DNA from: Hawksworthiomyces lignivorus
Lineage: Eukaryota; Ascomycota; Sordariomycetes; Ophiostomatales; Ophiostomataceae
Direction: 5' to 3'
Assembly: GCA_002917075.1 (NCBI GenBank)
Contig: NTMA01000076.1
Span: 62,001-126,000 of the forward strand
DNA length: 64,000 nucleotides
Below the pieces are notes generated by a model, which was not told the origin of the DNA, ran no database searches, and saw only the letters and a program-made list of their open reading frames with translations. Each line of letters opens with the position of its first letter. Position 1 is the stretch's first letter. The translations under genes were made by a program, and so were the position numbers. This document shows positions 21,844-32,662 of the stretch, in pieces.

Positions 21844-22983
21844 ATGGCGTCTTCTTCTCCACTTCAAGTTGCAGTGTACATTACCGGTCATGGGTATGGA
21901 CACTACACACGTACGCTCAACCTCCTCTCCCTTCTCTCTTCTACGGGGAAATACAATTTTCACATCCGGACGACGTTGCCATGGTGTGAAACATATGTCC
22001 AGTATGCGCTCCACCCGACTGTTGTTCAAACAAATGCGTATCAACTCAATACGGAAAAGTCCCTCCAGTCTCTGCTAGACTATGACTCCTCTCTTCCGGG
22101 GACGAAAGAGACTTGCTTCCTAAGACAGCACGGTATCCAACTTGTCTTCTCCGACGCTCTCTCTTTACCGTGTTTTCTCGCGCACTCTCTAAAGATCCCT
22201 TCTATCCTTATCACCAACTTCACATTCGACAGCATTTTCCAGTCGCTCTTGGACGAGGCGCCGGATGACGTGATAAGCAACGCGAGCAGGGCCGTGCTGC
22301 AGCAGAAAGTCGACGAGATGACCCAGCAGTACGCGCTCGCAGACGCTGTTATACGGTCGCCGGGCTACATACCGTTCCGCTTCGCGGCAGGTCCGCAGAT
22401 CATCGACGCCCCGATGCACTTCCGGAGAGCGAAGCGGAGCCGGGCCGAGACGTTCGCCAGTCTGGGCCTGCTGCCGCACGACGGCAGCGGGGAGATCTTT
22501 CAAGACAAGAGAGTCTTGCTCCACTGCTTTGGAGGGCACGCCCTGGACGCTCCTTCCAAGATCCCCACGCTGCCAGACAGCTGGGTCTGCCTCAGCCAGA
22601 CGATCGATGCCCCACCCATCTTCCACAAAATCTCTCGGGATGTCTACATGCCCGACCTCATCGGCGCGTGCGATGCCGTGCTGGGAAAGCTCGGCTGGTC
22701 AACGTGCAGTGAGGCCATCGGCAACGGGTACAAGCCTTTCATCTACGTTCCACGCAGCGCGTTCATCGAAGAGGCAGGTCTGTTGCAGTGGATGGAAAAC
22801 GCGCACCAGAGAGTGATTCGGCTAGAGGTGGACAGGTATGAGAGCTCGGACTGGATCGGAGCGATACAAGAGGCGCAGAGAATTAACAATATAGAATCAA
22901 AGCTAGTAGTAGATTGGGAAGAGAACGATAAACACGTGGTGAAGACGGTAGAAGATATAGTCGAACAAATTCTAAACAAATAA
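21844..22983 (+). CDS. GT-B fold glycosyltransferase-like protein (L-arabinokinase N-terminal type)
   Basis: Intronless, 379 residues from the ATG at 21844. It opens with 'VAVYITGHGYGHYTRTLNLLSLL', the GHGFGHxxR signature seen at the N-terminus of plant L-arabinokinase/GHMP fusion proteins and their stand-alone microbial relatives. It contains 'FSDALSLPCFLAHSLKIPSILITNFTFD' and a C-terminal nucleotide-sugar-site-like 'MPDLIGACDAVLGKLGWSTCSEAIGNGYKPFIYVPR', as in UDP-glycosyltransferase/MurG-type GT-B enzymes. No GHMP kinase domain follows, so the domain stands alone. The middle is markedly richer in GC than both ends. Substrate unknown. Neighbours are repeats and a nitrilase relic, so context gives little. 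Lack of introns and a scattered family distribution would fit acquisition by transfer, but this was not tested. Confidence 0.75.
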   Translation: MASSSPLQVAVYITGHGYGHYTRTLNLLSLLSSTGKYNFHIRTTLPWCETYVQYALHPTVVQTNAYQLNTEKSLQSLLDYDSSLPGTKETCFLRQHGIQLVFSDALSLPCFLAHSLKIPSILITNFTFDSIFQSLLDEAPDDVISNASRAVLQQKVDEMTQQYALADAVIRSPGYIPFRFAAGPQIIDAPMHFRRAKRSRAETFASLGLLPHDGSGEIFQDKRVLLHCFGGHALDAPSKIPTLPDSWVCLSQTIDAPPIFHKISRDVYMPDLIGACDAVLGKLGWSTCSEAIGNGYKPFIYVPRSAFIEEAGLLQWMENAHQRVIRLEVDRYESSDWIGAIQEAQRINNIESKLVVDWEENDKHVVKTVEDIVEQILNK

Positions 22984-24596
22984 TAGTGGGTTCTACCACT
23001 ATTGCAATGAGGTAGGGCCTCACTCCCAACTCAGAATAACTGTGGTCTATAAAAAAAAATAAGCAAAAAGCCGCAATTTAACAAGAGGAGGAGCGGGGCC
23101 AGGAAATTCAATGCAGTAGTCAAAGCACTGCTGCAAGGAGAGGAGAAATTGAAAATTTTAAAAAAAGGAGAAGAAAGGAAGAAAGAAAGTCAAGAGCACA
23201 AGAGAGAGACAACGGAAAGAAGAATTGTCTTTATATACAGTCTTCGAGGAGGCCAAACGACTCTACCCAATCAACAAGAAAGGACCGGTCTATATTTCCT
23301 AATCAGGGTGGCCGTCAGTTCTTACCGCCACAACAGCGGCTCTAGACTTACTAAGAAGTAAATCAAGAATAACTTCTAATACACACGTGTAGTTTTTCCT
23401 AACATGCTGTTACGGTAGTGTGAGGGTTTAACACTCCGCCAAATCACTACCTAAGTAGCTTAATTATTATGTTAAGTTGTTCTATGAGGTACATTTGTCT
23501 CAAAAATTAAGAGTAGCTACGTTTCTGTATTACACGTCCAGTCGGAGTGTTACATAACTCTGAACGGTTATCTTATATTTTCTAAAGTGCACAAGTCAGG
23601 CCCAGTATCTAATTTCGACCCAGTGTATCTTACAGGAGGAATTTCCAGAGAAACGCCATTCTGGCTTGTGCCGACTCGGTCGCCACTGGACATCATTACA
23701 CAGGCGTAATTTGATATTTGAATCTTTCAGACGACTTTAGGCTAGTCACTTCGAAATGAAACGACTCGTCAGTCATAGATATCATATGACGTTCTCAGTT
23801 GTGTCCATGTGTTGTTATGTCAATCACCGTCGATCTAGACAGACAATGCCTAGTACATCGGACACTTTTCACATCATCTTTAAATTAACATATCAAAGCC
23901 CTTTCTGGAGTCTCTGGCGTTATAATGTCGCATTAGATAAGTGCTGATATCAATTCTTGGTGCTGAAAGCAAACCCCGATCTATCGCTCCCTGGCGCCGT
24001 GCTCCCTTCATGGCTATTGCCCACTCATACATTTATTTGCCTTTGCTTAAATGCTGCGGACCTAGTAAAATCAATCCATGTATCTCTGGTTATTCCTTCT
24101 TTCTATTTTGAAATGACACTCCTCACCCTGGAGAGTCATATCTATATGTATTAATAAACATCACAAAAGGCATCTTGGCGCTGCCAAATACCGGCAAAGA
24201 CCGTGACTTCTAAAGCAATTGGTAATATGATTTAAGGTGTGTTGGCTCCACTATTTGTACCACTGAGACAACAATCCTATGCATTCATATCTATTAAGTT
24301 TGTTGTCGGTTCTTTGTTACCTCAAGAAAACCATTGCAATCTTTATAAGTACCTCCACTTGCCAAGTATTCAAGGCTCCCAAATCCCGAGGCTGAGACAA
24401 GATAGGACCTAGACAAGCAATTCAGCGAGCGATCGTCAAAAGAAGAAACATTACAAATCTACATTGTGACTATTATGGTATTTATATAGTATTTGGGTTC
24501 ATCATTTCCCTTGCATTAAGATGCATAAACAAGCAATTCAAAAAAAATTTCGTTGGAAGTGTAAGTAAAGCTAGCGAATGATTTATAACAACAACA
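22984..24596. other. Repeat-bearing AT-rich spacer
   Basis: No intact gene. 23150-23230 is a purine-rich stretch. 23259-23316 carries the tail of the dispersed repeat. A TGTTACGG string at 23408 followed by AT-rich sequence resembles the start of a retrotransposon LTR, but no matching partner was found. 23700-24590 shows nothing recognisable. Confidence 0.45.
23259..23316. repeat. Tail fragment of the dispersed repeat
   Basis: CCAATCAACAAGAAAGGACCGG...TTTCCTAATCAGGGTGGCCGTC matches the tail of copy B at 20849-20905, with an altered middle. A shorter match (TTCCTAGTCGGGGTGGCC) lies at 25744-25761. Confidence 0.5.
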
Positions 24597-25671
24597 ATGT
24601 CCAAAACTGTCCGTCTCGGCGCCGTTCAAGCAGAACCAGTCTAGTTCGACCTTCAAGGTTCTGTTCAGAAGACCATCAGTATCATACGCGAAGCTGGTTA
24701 GCGGGAAATTAACGTCCTCGGCTTCCCAGAACTTTCCATCCCTGGTTATCCATGGTTGGTCCATCCTCTTGCTTACATGGCAACGATCCCTTCCTAACGT
24801 TACAACTTTCTAAGGGACATCTGGACACAAAGCATGTCGCAAAATACAGCAATGGTACACAAGTACATGGCCAATTCCCTTGCTCGGGAATCCGTGGAAA
24901 TGGATGCCATCAAAGCTGCCGTGAAGGAAGCTGGTATATTTGTTGTTCTCAGCTATAGTGAGCGAGACGGTGGCTCCTTATACATTGCACAGTCCTCCAT
25001 CTCTCCCCAAGGAGAGGTTGTTGCGCATCGTCGGAAGATCAAACCCGCTCACGTTGAGCGCAGCATCTAGGGCGAAGGCGGGTCTCCCGACTTGAAGACG
25101 GTCATCGACAGCCCATTCGGAAAAATTGGAGCGCTGTGTTGCTTTGAGCACTACGTGCCCCTTCTCAGACAGTACCAGTATGCACAAGGAGTACAGATCC
25201 ACGTCACGTCTTGGCCTCCATTCTTTGAGATGCCAGAGGGCAGCGGAGGGGCGCTTCAGACGACACCGCCAGCGAGTGCACTGGCGACTCGGTTCACCGC
25301 ACTCGAAGGCCAGACTTTTGTGATTCTAAGTACTCAAGTTGTTAAGGAGGACGGTCTCAGCTCGCTGCATTTAACTGACGTAGGCGTTACTGACAAGGTA
25401 AAAAACATTCCCGTCATTGGTCACTGTCAAGAACTAACGCTTCACTTGAAAGGCTGCTGGAGGATTCTCTATGATATACGGTCCTAGCGGAAAAGAGCTG
25501 GTCCAAGCATTGGCTCCCGACGAAGAAGGAATTCTACAAGTCGATGTCGAGTTATCAGATATCGATTACTCAAAGGCATTGCTGGATCCCGTGGGGCACT
25601 ACTCGAGACCCGATTTGATGAGTTTGGTGATAAATACGTCTGGAGAGCAAGACAACCTTACTGAAAAATAA
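24597..25671 (+). pseudogene. Nitrilase / cyanide hydratase pseudogene with RIP-like stops
   Basis: One conserved frame from the ATG at 24597, proposed exons 24597..24754, 24815..25397 and 25453..25671 (introns 60 and 55 nt), equals about 319 codons, the normal nitrilase length. Order: 'VRLGAVQAEPV', 'VLGFPELSIPGYPW' (catalytic Glu), 'RRKIKPAHVER' (catalytic Lys), 'FGKIGALCCFEHYVPLL' (nucleophile Cys, NCWEH-equivalent), 'GVQIHVTSWPPFF', 'AAGGFSMIYGPSGK'. Three TAG codons interrupt the exons at 24642, 24699 and 25068. Those at 24642 and 25068 fall where relatives have Trp (EPVW, ERxIWG), so TGG became TAG. The catalytic Glu-Lys-Cys triad is otherwise intact. A fourth stop (TAA 24795) falls inside the proposed intron 1, which has a CTAAC branch site. 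Recently silenced gene. Confidence 0.8.
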
Positions 25672-25988
25672 ATATTTATGTTCCAAGTTTGAGATAGGTT
25701 TAAGACACTCTAGCTAATAAGAAAGAAAGAACTTGCCCCACACTTCCTAGTCGGGGTGGCCACCAGCTAGGAAAATGGCATAAATTCTGATGTATCTGGT
25801 GTGACCTACCAATTCTAGTCTTCCCTTCTGCTGGCATTTTTGAATGGTTCAGGCCCTTAGGCAGATTCTCTAATACTCTTTAATATCTGTTCTTGTCGAA
25901 ACATGGATGCGGCGATGAGCAACTGTAGACCACATCAACCTTGAGGAGATCCCACTCAACACTTGCACCTACTTATATGCGCTCAGCC
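25672..25988. other. Short spacer with repeat fragment
   Basis: Between two pseudogenes. 25741-25770 contains the TTCCTAGTCGGGGTGGCC piece shared with the dispersed repeat tail. No gene. Confidence 0.5.
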
Positions 25989-27309
25989 ATGGATGCTACC
26001 CACCCACCGTCGGCAAACTCCAGGCCGTCTGGTCCCTTTCACGCACTCCCTCCTGAGCTCCGCATCGTCGTCTTGAAGCTTTGTCCAGATCTAGCCACGC
26101 TCTAGAGTGCCATCTGCCCGTGTACCGCCCTTCGCACCGTCTTTTCTGAGCATGCCGCCTCCATCGTGCAAGCCGTCTGGGACAGCGCGAACCCCACCAT
26201 ATCGCCCCCGATCTGGGTTCTCATGCTTGCCGTGATCACATCCGCGTGGGCGGCTTCGTTCAGCCCGCTTGGAGCCGCAGGTGCCACAGCCTCGTTCTCC
26301 CTGACACGTATGCGGACCTCGCCCTTGCCGATGTACGCCCGCCTCTGCTCCGGCGCTTTCTCGCGCTCGCCCGCCGGCTCCATTCCCTCGCCCACGCCTG
26401 CCTCAACCGCTGTCTAGGCCGCCTCGCTGCTTCGGTCGCCATGCGCCCACTGTGCCAGGAGCTGGGCCAGGTGGACGCTCCCTCCTCCTCCTCCTCCTCC
26501 TCCTCCTCTTCCTCCTCCTCCTCTTCCTCTTCCTCTTCCTCTTCCTCTTCCTCTTCCTCCTCCTCCTCCTCCTCTCTACCTTCGCCATCGTCGCTCACCA
26601 GCTCCCCCTCGTGGCTTGGGGAGCAGCGTGCCCTCCTCGCCTTCTGGCGCGTCCAGATTTTCTTTGAGCTCAAAGCCGGGCTCGGCGCCGGCCGCATGGC
26701 GTACCCCGCACAGCTCCTCGACGCCATCACCTTCCACTGGTTCTACTACCGGTACGATCACGAACTAGCTTTCACGGCGTGGGACTACTTCGTGGAGGCG
26801 GTCGCCACGAAGGCGGCGGCGGCGATCGGAGCACAGGTGCGCTACTGGATCCGTGCACTCCGAACCCCGCGCCACTGCGCCTTTCAGAGGTTCCTTTGGA
26901 CACAACATGGTGTTGTGCGGAGCAGCCCTTTTCGGAGAAAAGTCCAGACGAGGCCGTGAGGTGGCCCGATGAGCAGACGGTGGGCTGGGACGAATTCGAC
27001 GACCTGACGCGCGGCAAGGGCCCGGCCTATCGCGGCAGCGACAGTCCGCTGGGGCGCAGGTGTCCGTTTCGGCTGTTCCGTCAACTAGGGTTCGCCCTGT
27101 GGGACGTGGAGCGCATGGCGGCGGCGGGATTTTGTCTGCCGCCGAGCGAGATGGATACGACGGACGACCGATGCGTTGGTCTGTGGCTAGATATTGTACA
27201 TAGTATGGAGAAAGACGGGGGTGCCACCAGTGAGGATTTCTGCGGTTGTAGTAGATGGAAGGGAGAAGGGGAGAGGAGACGAGTGACGAGTCACTTCGTA
27301 TTCCCTTAA
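25989..27309 (+). pseudogene. F-box-like protein pseudogene with polyserine tract
   Basis: Starts 'MDATHPPSANSRPSGPFHALPPELRIVVLKLCPDLATL', an F-box-like LPPEL..L segment, then TAG at 26103-26105, then 'SAICPCTALRTVFSEHAASIVQAVW' in the same frame. Near 26240 the coding signal moves to a second frame ('DTYADLALADVRPPLLRRFLALARRLHSLAHACL', a Ser run of about thirty residues, 'LLAFWRVQIFFELKAGLG'). Near 26870 it moves to a third ('PDEAVRWPDEQTVGWDEFDDL', 'FALWDVERMAAAGF'). No intron of normal size joins the frames. One stop and two frameshifts argue for a pseudogene, although sequencing error in the low-complexity part is possible for one of them. In relatives this domain order is that of large fungal F-box families. 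Confidence 0.6.
26480..26577. repeat. TCC/TCT microsatellite
   Basis: About 98 bases of TCC and TCT triplets, encoding the serine run of the F-box relic in the plus frame and polyglutamate on the minus strand. Such tracts change length readily and can seed frameshifts. Confidence 0.85.
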
Positions 27310-28178
27310 CATGGGCTCTAGGTGGAATGAGAGCCTGGTGATGCCTATGAGCTCGATTCTAGACATGAGACATGACTGTACGCCTGACCACTAGACTGTG
27401 CAGTTGTGGGAACGGTTTCAGTAATGAATAGCCAAAGGATTTATAATCGCTTGCAAACTAGATTCATTGGCACTAGATTGTAGGTAGGCATACAACATGC
27501 GCCGCGTCGCCTCGAAGTTCTTTTCACGTACAATGTTTTATCCTCATTTCGTTCAACTATAAAAGAAGCCGAGTTCGGCGCCAACAGAGCAAAGTATGTG
27601 TGCCATCTACTTGTCTACATTTAGTATCCACTTTCCTAAAGATCACTCTTAAAACCCATTAAAGCCAGACAGCCTATCAAGGCGCTATTATCCTATCATC
27701 CTCGTCCCCACAACGGGGTAAGTTGGGGTGCATCTGCTTAGTTATTGTTTAATAGGGGAGCATTCCCACCAACTGTCAGTTTCCCAACCTCGGTTATGCC
27801 TGACTTATTGGCTATGTATGCTGTGTATCACAAACATCCAGTCCTCCGAATATAATACTTGCGTTAACTATTGGTAACATCTAGCCTCTCAGTTTCCGGC
27901 TCTTTACTGTCCCCAATGTCTCGGCTACTGCTCAGAGATCTGAGATTCAACAGATTATTGTAATTTTGCCCAAGTTGCAGTATGCGCGATAATCCACATT
28001 TCCAGAAACTTTTAATGCTGACGAGTTACCAAGATGGGATTCTAGCCTACCTAGGGCAACATATATCGCAAGACAACCTTGTCATATACGGCATGGGCTA
28101 GGAATATCCCAGCGCTCATTGGGTGCCACATCAGCCAAAAGTTCGTTGACGAGCATTTCCGTCACCTTTCCTCCCGTT
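27310..28178. other. Spacer, nothing recognised
   Basis: Mixed-composition non-coding DNA. The last 100 bases should hold the promoter and leader of the thioesterase gene. An upstream exon for that gene cannot be excluded. Confidence 0.45.
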
Positions 28179-28933
28179 ATGGAGACAGAGGGTTACACCG
28201 GATCCTTGACCAAAGGCTGGAATGAGAGCCAGGAAACAATTGAGAACTTGATGTCCTCGCTTCCGCTCGTCCGGTATCTTCGGTCTTCCCAAGCCAAAGA
28301 GCCAGAACTGGAATCAGGTTACCGTGAATGTCGTCTCCATGACAGCATGCACCAAGATGCCTTGTCGACGCACCTCGTTGGCGGGTCGCTGTTTGGGGAA
28401 AATAAGTTGGCTGTCGAGCCTCTTCTCTTCCTCCAGACGAAACCAACTTGTTCTGCGATCTCCATATGCTATGCTGGCACCCACCTTTGCGGTCACCCTG
28501 GCTACATACATGGTGGTCTCCTTTTTTCACTTTTTGATGATATATTTGCCCGATGTGTTGGTAACGTCTTCCCCAGCGGCGTTGGTATGACGGCCACTTT
28601 AAACATCGATTTCCGAAAGCCGTCGCTTCCAGATCGGGTTTATGTAATTCGAGCTGAGATTGCCGAGTTGGACGGTCGAAAAGCTTGGGTGAAAGGGTCG
28701 ATAAGGTGCTTGGATTCTTTCAGAGCCGACGAAATGATGACAAGAGAATATTTAATAGAAGAGAACTTAAGCGCTGAGGAGAAAAGTGGAAACTTAGTTG
28801 CTGAAGCGAAAGCCTTGTTCGTGGAACCGAAGTTTGCCCACGTAAGTCAATGCATTGCTCTCTATCCTTTTGGCGGCTAGCTGACAAGTACAATGTCTTA
28901 CAGTCCATGGTCCCTTTATTTCAAAACAAGTAA
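28179..28933 (+). CDS. HotDog-fold acyl-CoA thioesterase (PaaI/THEM4-like)
   Basis: Exons 28179..28841 and 28904..28933 (62-nt intron, GTAAGT...ACAG) give 230 residues ending 'KFAH|SMVPLFQNK'. The 4HBT signature 'HPGYIHGGLLFSLFDDIFARCVG' (about residues 109-131) has the HGG and Asp expected of PaaI-type thioesterases. It is followed by 'GMTATLNIDFRKPSLPDRVYVIRAEI' and 'GRKAWVKGSI', the beta strands of the fold. These enzymes hydrolyse acyl-CoA; fungal THEM4-like members are often mitochondrial or cytosolic. The ATG at 28179 is the first in frame; sequence upstream is open but lacks ATG, so the N-terminus may be longer if an exon was missed. Neighbours are spacers and pseudogenes and do not suggest a pathway. 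Confidence 0.75.
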
Positions 28934-30128
28934 ATTCTGCAGCAGTGACACCTTGGTCAAGCACAGACGCTGCACACTCGTAGCACTGGCGCTAAGCATC
29001 TCTGCACTGGTGCTAAGCACCTCTGCACAGGGCAGGCTCTGCCTGCGCCACACCGACATATGTACCACTTCAAAGATGATGAAATTTGTATACCATAAAG
29101 GGCACGAGGAAGGGGTCCCGAATTTAGTCCAAGCAACCCCTGCAAGGCCAACGATTTGACGGGACCGCTCTGTTTGACTCTTTGTGGTGATGCTCTTACG
29201 AGTCTATAAATCTAGTATTTTCCTTACAGTTTGAGGGTCGTTGAGATACTCTCTTGAAATGACAAATTTCTCTACCATTTAAAATTCCAAGGGCATCTAG
29301 TTTCTTCATTCAGGTCTTTAACAGTCTGCCTTCGGCGTTATGGGTTCTTGTAAGATAACTCGAAAGAAAACGATTGATCCTAACGACGTAATTGCGTTGG
29401 CCTTAGAGAATGGACTGCTCGACCGGTTTGCAATTAGTCCTTATTGTGTTTGAAGGAAGTTGAAGTTTGTTAAACCTGGTACTGTATTCCCACGGTGGAT
29501 TCTTGGACCTACTGTTTACAAGAGCATTACTGTTATATAGGTTGAATCTTTCTGAGTAGGAAGATATACCGTACTAGATAGTAGGTTAGAATCTAGCCTA
29601 GTTATGGCCAAAATAGTATACGGTAGTTGGAAGGCTTCTACCCTCGACGCCTGCCTATTCTCGACGCCTGCTTACCCTCGAGGTTGCTTTGCAGTAGACC
29701 GTTGGGCAGGCAGGGGGTATTGCCATAGTGGTGAATCGATTTTTGATTTTTCCCATACAAAAATAGTTTTGCGGAAAAATAATTTCGTGAGCACCCTGGC
29801 CTTTTCCAAAGCTCTGAGTGCCAAGACGACGGTAGGATTATGAGAAGCAGAAAATTCTCTTAACAGTCCCACATTGGTCCCCATAGCTATACTAGTTGGT
29901 TAGTTATTAAATATAAAAGTTTGGTGTCAAATCTGATCAAATTACATCGCCTTAGAGGCCCTGCATTCCCTGCAAGGCCCCAGTCAATTAGTGCTTACTC
30001 TGCTGTGACCTGTTGCTCTACAGTGCGGTGAGGCGCTGTAGCTCAACAAAAGGCGAACAGTTACACAACAGTATTTTAAATATAACCCTAAATATTAGGC
30101 ACAATTGACAAAAAGGCTACAGCAAATG
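28934..30128. other. Spacer with a small tandem repeat
   Basis: No supported gene. A 21-base unit (GCACTGGCGCTAAGCATCTCT) is repeated twice at 28983-29003 and 29004-29024. A CGACGCCTGC unit repeats near 29645-29670. Confidence 0.5.
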
Positions 30129-31112
30129 TTATTTCTTAGAAGGAGAATCAATTTGTACTTTCCATCTGCGCAGCTCCCCCAGCAGCCTCTTAAACCCATT
30201 GTCATCCACAGACCTAAACCTGACCATGTCCACATGGTTGGCATGGATACTGAAAGAACTATAACCTTCAAGAGTCGCCGAGTCTTTAGTGACAATCGGA
30301 CCAACCCCATTATATAACGGAAGTTCTTCGAAAAAGCAGGTGACCTCAATATATCGGCCGGCTTCTCGCTGCTCTCGCACCATTGACCAGAATCCGTCTT
30401 GAATAGACTCGAGTAGCTGATTGTTTGTCTGCAAGATTTCTAAAAGCGACTTGTTGACAGACTTGAAGATGCCAATAGTAGATGCTGGAATCTTGCTCCA
30501 ATCAGCAATCCAAGATCCCTTGTGAGGGGTGCCCATGAATATAATGCCTTTGGTGTGATAGAACATGCCACGAAGATGAGGCTCAGGATGGTTTCGTGAG
30601 AGTAGGATTGCCTTCTTGCAGACGAGGCCGCCCAGACCATGGGCAACAAAGATTACAGGACGAGAGGACGTATTGGTACAATCTCTCTCTGTGGTCAGGT
30701 CGTTCAAAAAGTTTGTAGCATGGTCAATTAGTCGATTTGACGAGGCAACTGATTTCCTCAATACATATGCGTCGTAGCCAAAGGTGAGTATGCGAGCCTT
30801 GCTGAGTTCGCGTGAGAGAAGAGTCTTAGGCCAAAGCATAGATTGTCCATCTAGTGCCCAGGTTGTCTCCCTATCGCCTGTTAGACCGTGGACAAAGCAG
30901 ACATCCACTACGGTGTCATCGCAGTCGTGCAACACTTTGATTCCATCCGGGAAGGAAATAGGCGACGGGCTTTCGGTGGATGACCTAGAAAGTCCTGTTT
31001 CTGAGTATGATTGCGGATTGGGTAGAGCACAGCCATCTCTGGCCTTCACTAATTGGGTCTGTGGACGGCTCTCAAACTTTTTTGCTAGGTTTTTGACTTT
31101 TTGCGTCGTCAT
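30129..31112 (-). CDS. Stand-alone alpha/beta-hydrolase (putative serine esterase) with Ser-to-Gly nucleophile
   Basis: Single-exon 327-residue protein of the DUF676/PGAP1-like alpha/beta-hydrolase group. 'VDVCFVHGLTGDRETTW' carries the HG oxyanion motif. The nucleophile elbow, normally AHSLGG, reads 'VAHGLGGLVCKKAILLSRNHPE', so residue 159 is Gly (codon GGT at 30636-30638). Further on come 'GIIFMGTPHKGSW' and 'ANHVDMVRF' with the likely catalytic His. Over its whole length it aligns with the N-terminal domain of the NLR-like gene at 32663, and it ends exactly where that gene enters its intron and NACHT domain ('RWKVQIDSPSKK' against 'RWKSQMDAS'). With no Ser it should not work as an esterase. 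It could be a regulatory or decoy pseudoenzyme, or a decaying copy. The reading frame is fully intact. Confidence 0.85.
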   Translation of the reverse strand: MTTQKVKNLAKKFESRPQTQLVKARDGCALPNPQSYSETGLSRSSTESPSPISFPDGIKVLHDCDDTVVDVCFVHGLTGDRETTWALDGQSMLWPKTLLSRELSKARILTFGYDAYVLRKSVASSNRLIDHATNFLNDLTTERDCTNTSSRPVIFVAHGLGGLVCKKAILLSRNHPEPHLRGMFYHTKGIIFMGTPHKGSWIADWSKIPASTIGIFKSVNKSLLEILQTNNQLLESIQDGFWSMVREQREAGRYIEVTCFFEELPLYNGVGPIVTKDSATLEGYSSFSIHANHVDMVRFRSVDDNGFKRLLGELRRWKVQIDSPSKK

Positions 31113-32662
31113 GGTACATCAAACCCGATATAATGCTGAAGGGGGAAGGCTAATAGTTATGACACCAGTGAATGTAAGCTTAATCAAATGCAAGCAAGAC
31201 ATAGGCTTTACCAGGAAGATTATATTTCCAAGCCTCTTCGATTCGAGGATGAAATGTAGGCGCAAGAGGTACGAAGGATGTGGTAGATTGCTTGGAATAT
31301 CCAAAGTGCGAATAGCAAGATTCCTAGCTTCTATCCTGCCATGGAGATGAGAGTCAAGAACATTCAGGAATATTTCTCAAACGAAAATAGGTGTTATTTG
31401 TAGCCGACAAGGCTGCGACTATGAGGACGAGGAACACGGTGGTGACAGATGGAATGGGATACGGGATACATAGTCTCATTCAGAGACAAAAATGAGAGAT
31501 CGGGCGGTGAATTTATCAACTTTGGGGAGCGGTCGAGCTGGGCGTCAAAAGTCAACCATTCGTTTGATACAGAGCTTCTGTCCCAATGCAACACACTAAT
31601 GTCAATCGTTGCCTTCAGCCCCATCCTCTAGCAATAGATATTGGTTCACTACTCTGTCGCAATTACAAGCTTGCCCCTCTATTCTGTTTTAGAACTGCTC
31701 CAAGGCTCGCAGACAGAATGTCAGTGGACAGCGAGGAGGTAGGTCTCAAGCGGAACCACATTGGCAGGAGATCAGCAGCCGCTGCACTACATAACGAGTC
31801 GTCCATTCTTTGATCGCGAGCTGAAGGGTGTGAGTCTCCGCCTATTGGCTTTCACATCCAAACACGGTCCCCATGCGGGCCAGGATTCGGGCGTACATGC
31901 ATACCAAGCCAGGCAGGCTGCGCAGCAGCAACAGCCGCCATTATTCTTCAGGGTATCTGTTGGGCGGGTGGGGTACCCGTGCCATACTTCTGCGTGCGTT
32001 CCATTCCGTGGATACCTCCTTGTTGAATTGTTATTGCATGAAGTACGAAGTAAGCTGTGAGTCCCTCTTAGAGGCAGCCAGAATCAAGGCCTAACTCCAG
32101 CCGTACGTAGGAAGTACCTACCACAAACAGCGATTTAATTTGACACGGCGGTTATTTCGTTACCTTTCCCCTGGGCGCTAATAGTGGGTCTTACGACAGC
32201 CTCTGACAACAACATGCACATTGCTACTGGACACCTCTTGTCACAGGTATCGCTGTACTGATGGCTACCAGCACAGAAGCAGAACATCTCTGTATTTCAG
32301 ATGGTGTTATTACTTCTCTGGTGCGGAAAGGAGCGGTGTGAAGGTTATTGATTTACTCTGGTGGGCGGCTATTGAAAAACTTCCATGTTCTCCGAAAGTG
32401 CAGTTATTTTACCATGTCTTTCCTCGTCTCCCCCATCCTCAATATCCCCGCGAACAGTTCTTCCCCTTCCTTCTCTTAGATGATATTTCCTCTTGTCATA
32501 AAAAGGATTCTGGCTTCATTTGGCGAGAAAGTCTGCATGCGCGGGGAATATTCCTTGACAACTTTACTAGCCCGTGGTCGAGATTGCTTTCGTTAGGCGC
32601 GACTGCCATATCTACTCTTCGTCTTCACCACTTCTTCGAATTGACCCTACGCACCTCGACTG
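31113..32662. promoter_or_regulatory. Shared 1.5 kb region between the divergent esterase-domain genes
   Basis: Separates the stand-alone hydrolase (minus) from the esterase-NACHT-ankyrin gene (plus). It must contain both promoters. Short open frames such as 32221-32733 overlap the downstream start in another frame and show no domain. At 31719 'MSVDSEE' followed by GTAGGT looks like a first exon but no continuation was found. Confidence 0.45.

Noticed and set aside
23408..23540. TGTTACGG... as a retrotransposon LTR start
   Set aside because: No second copy or matching end was found in the window, so it was only noted in the spacer entry.
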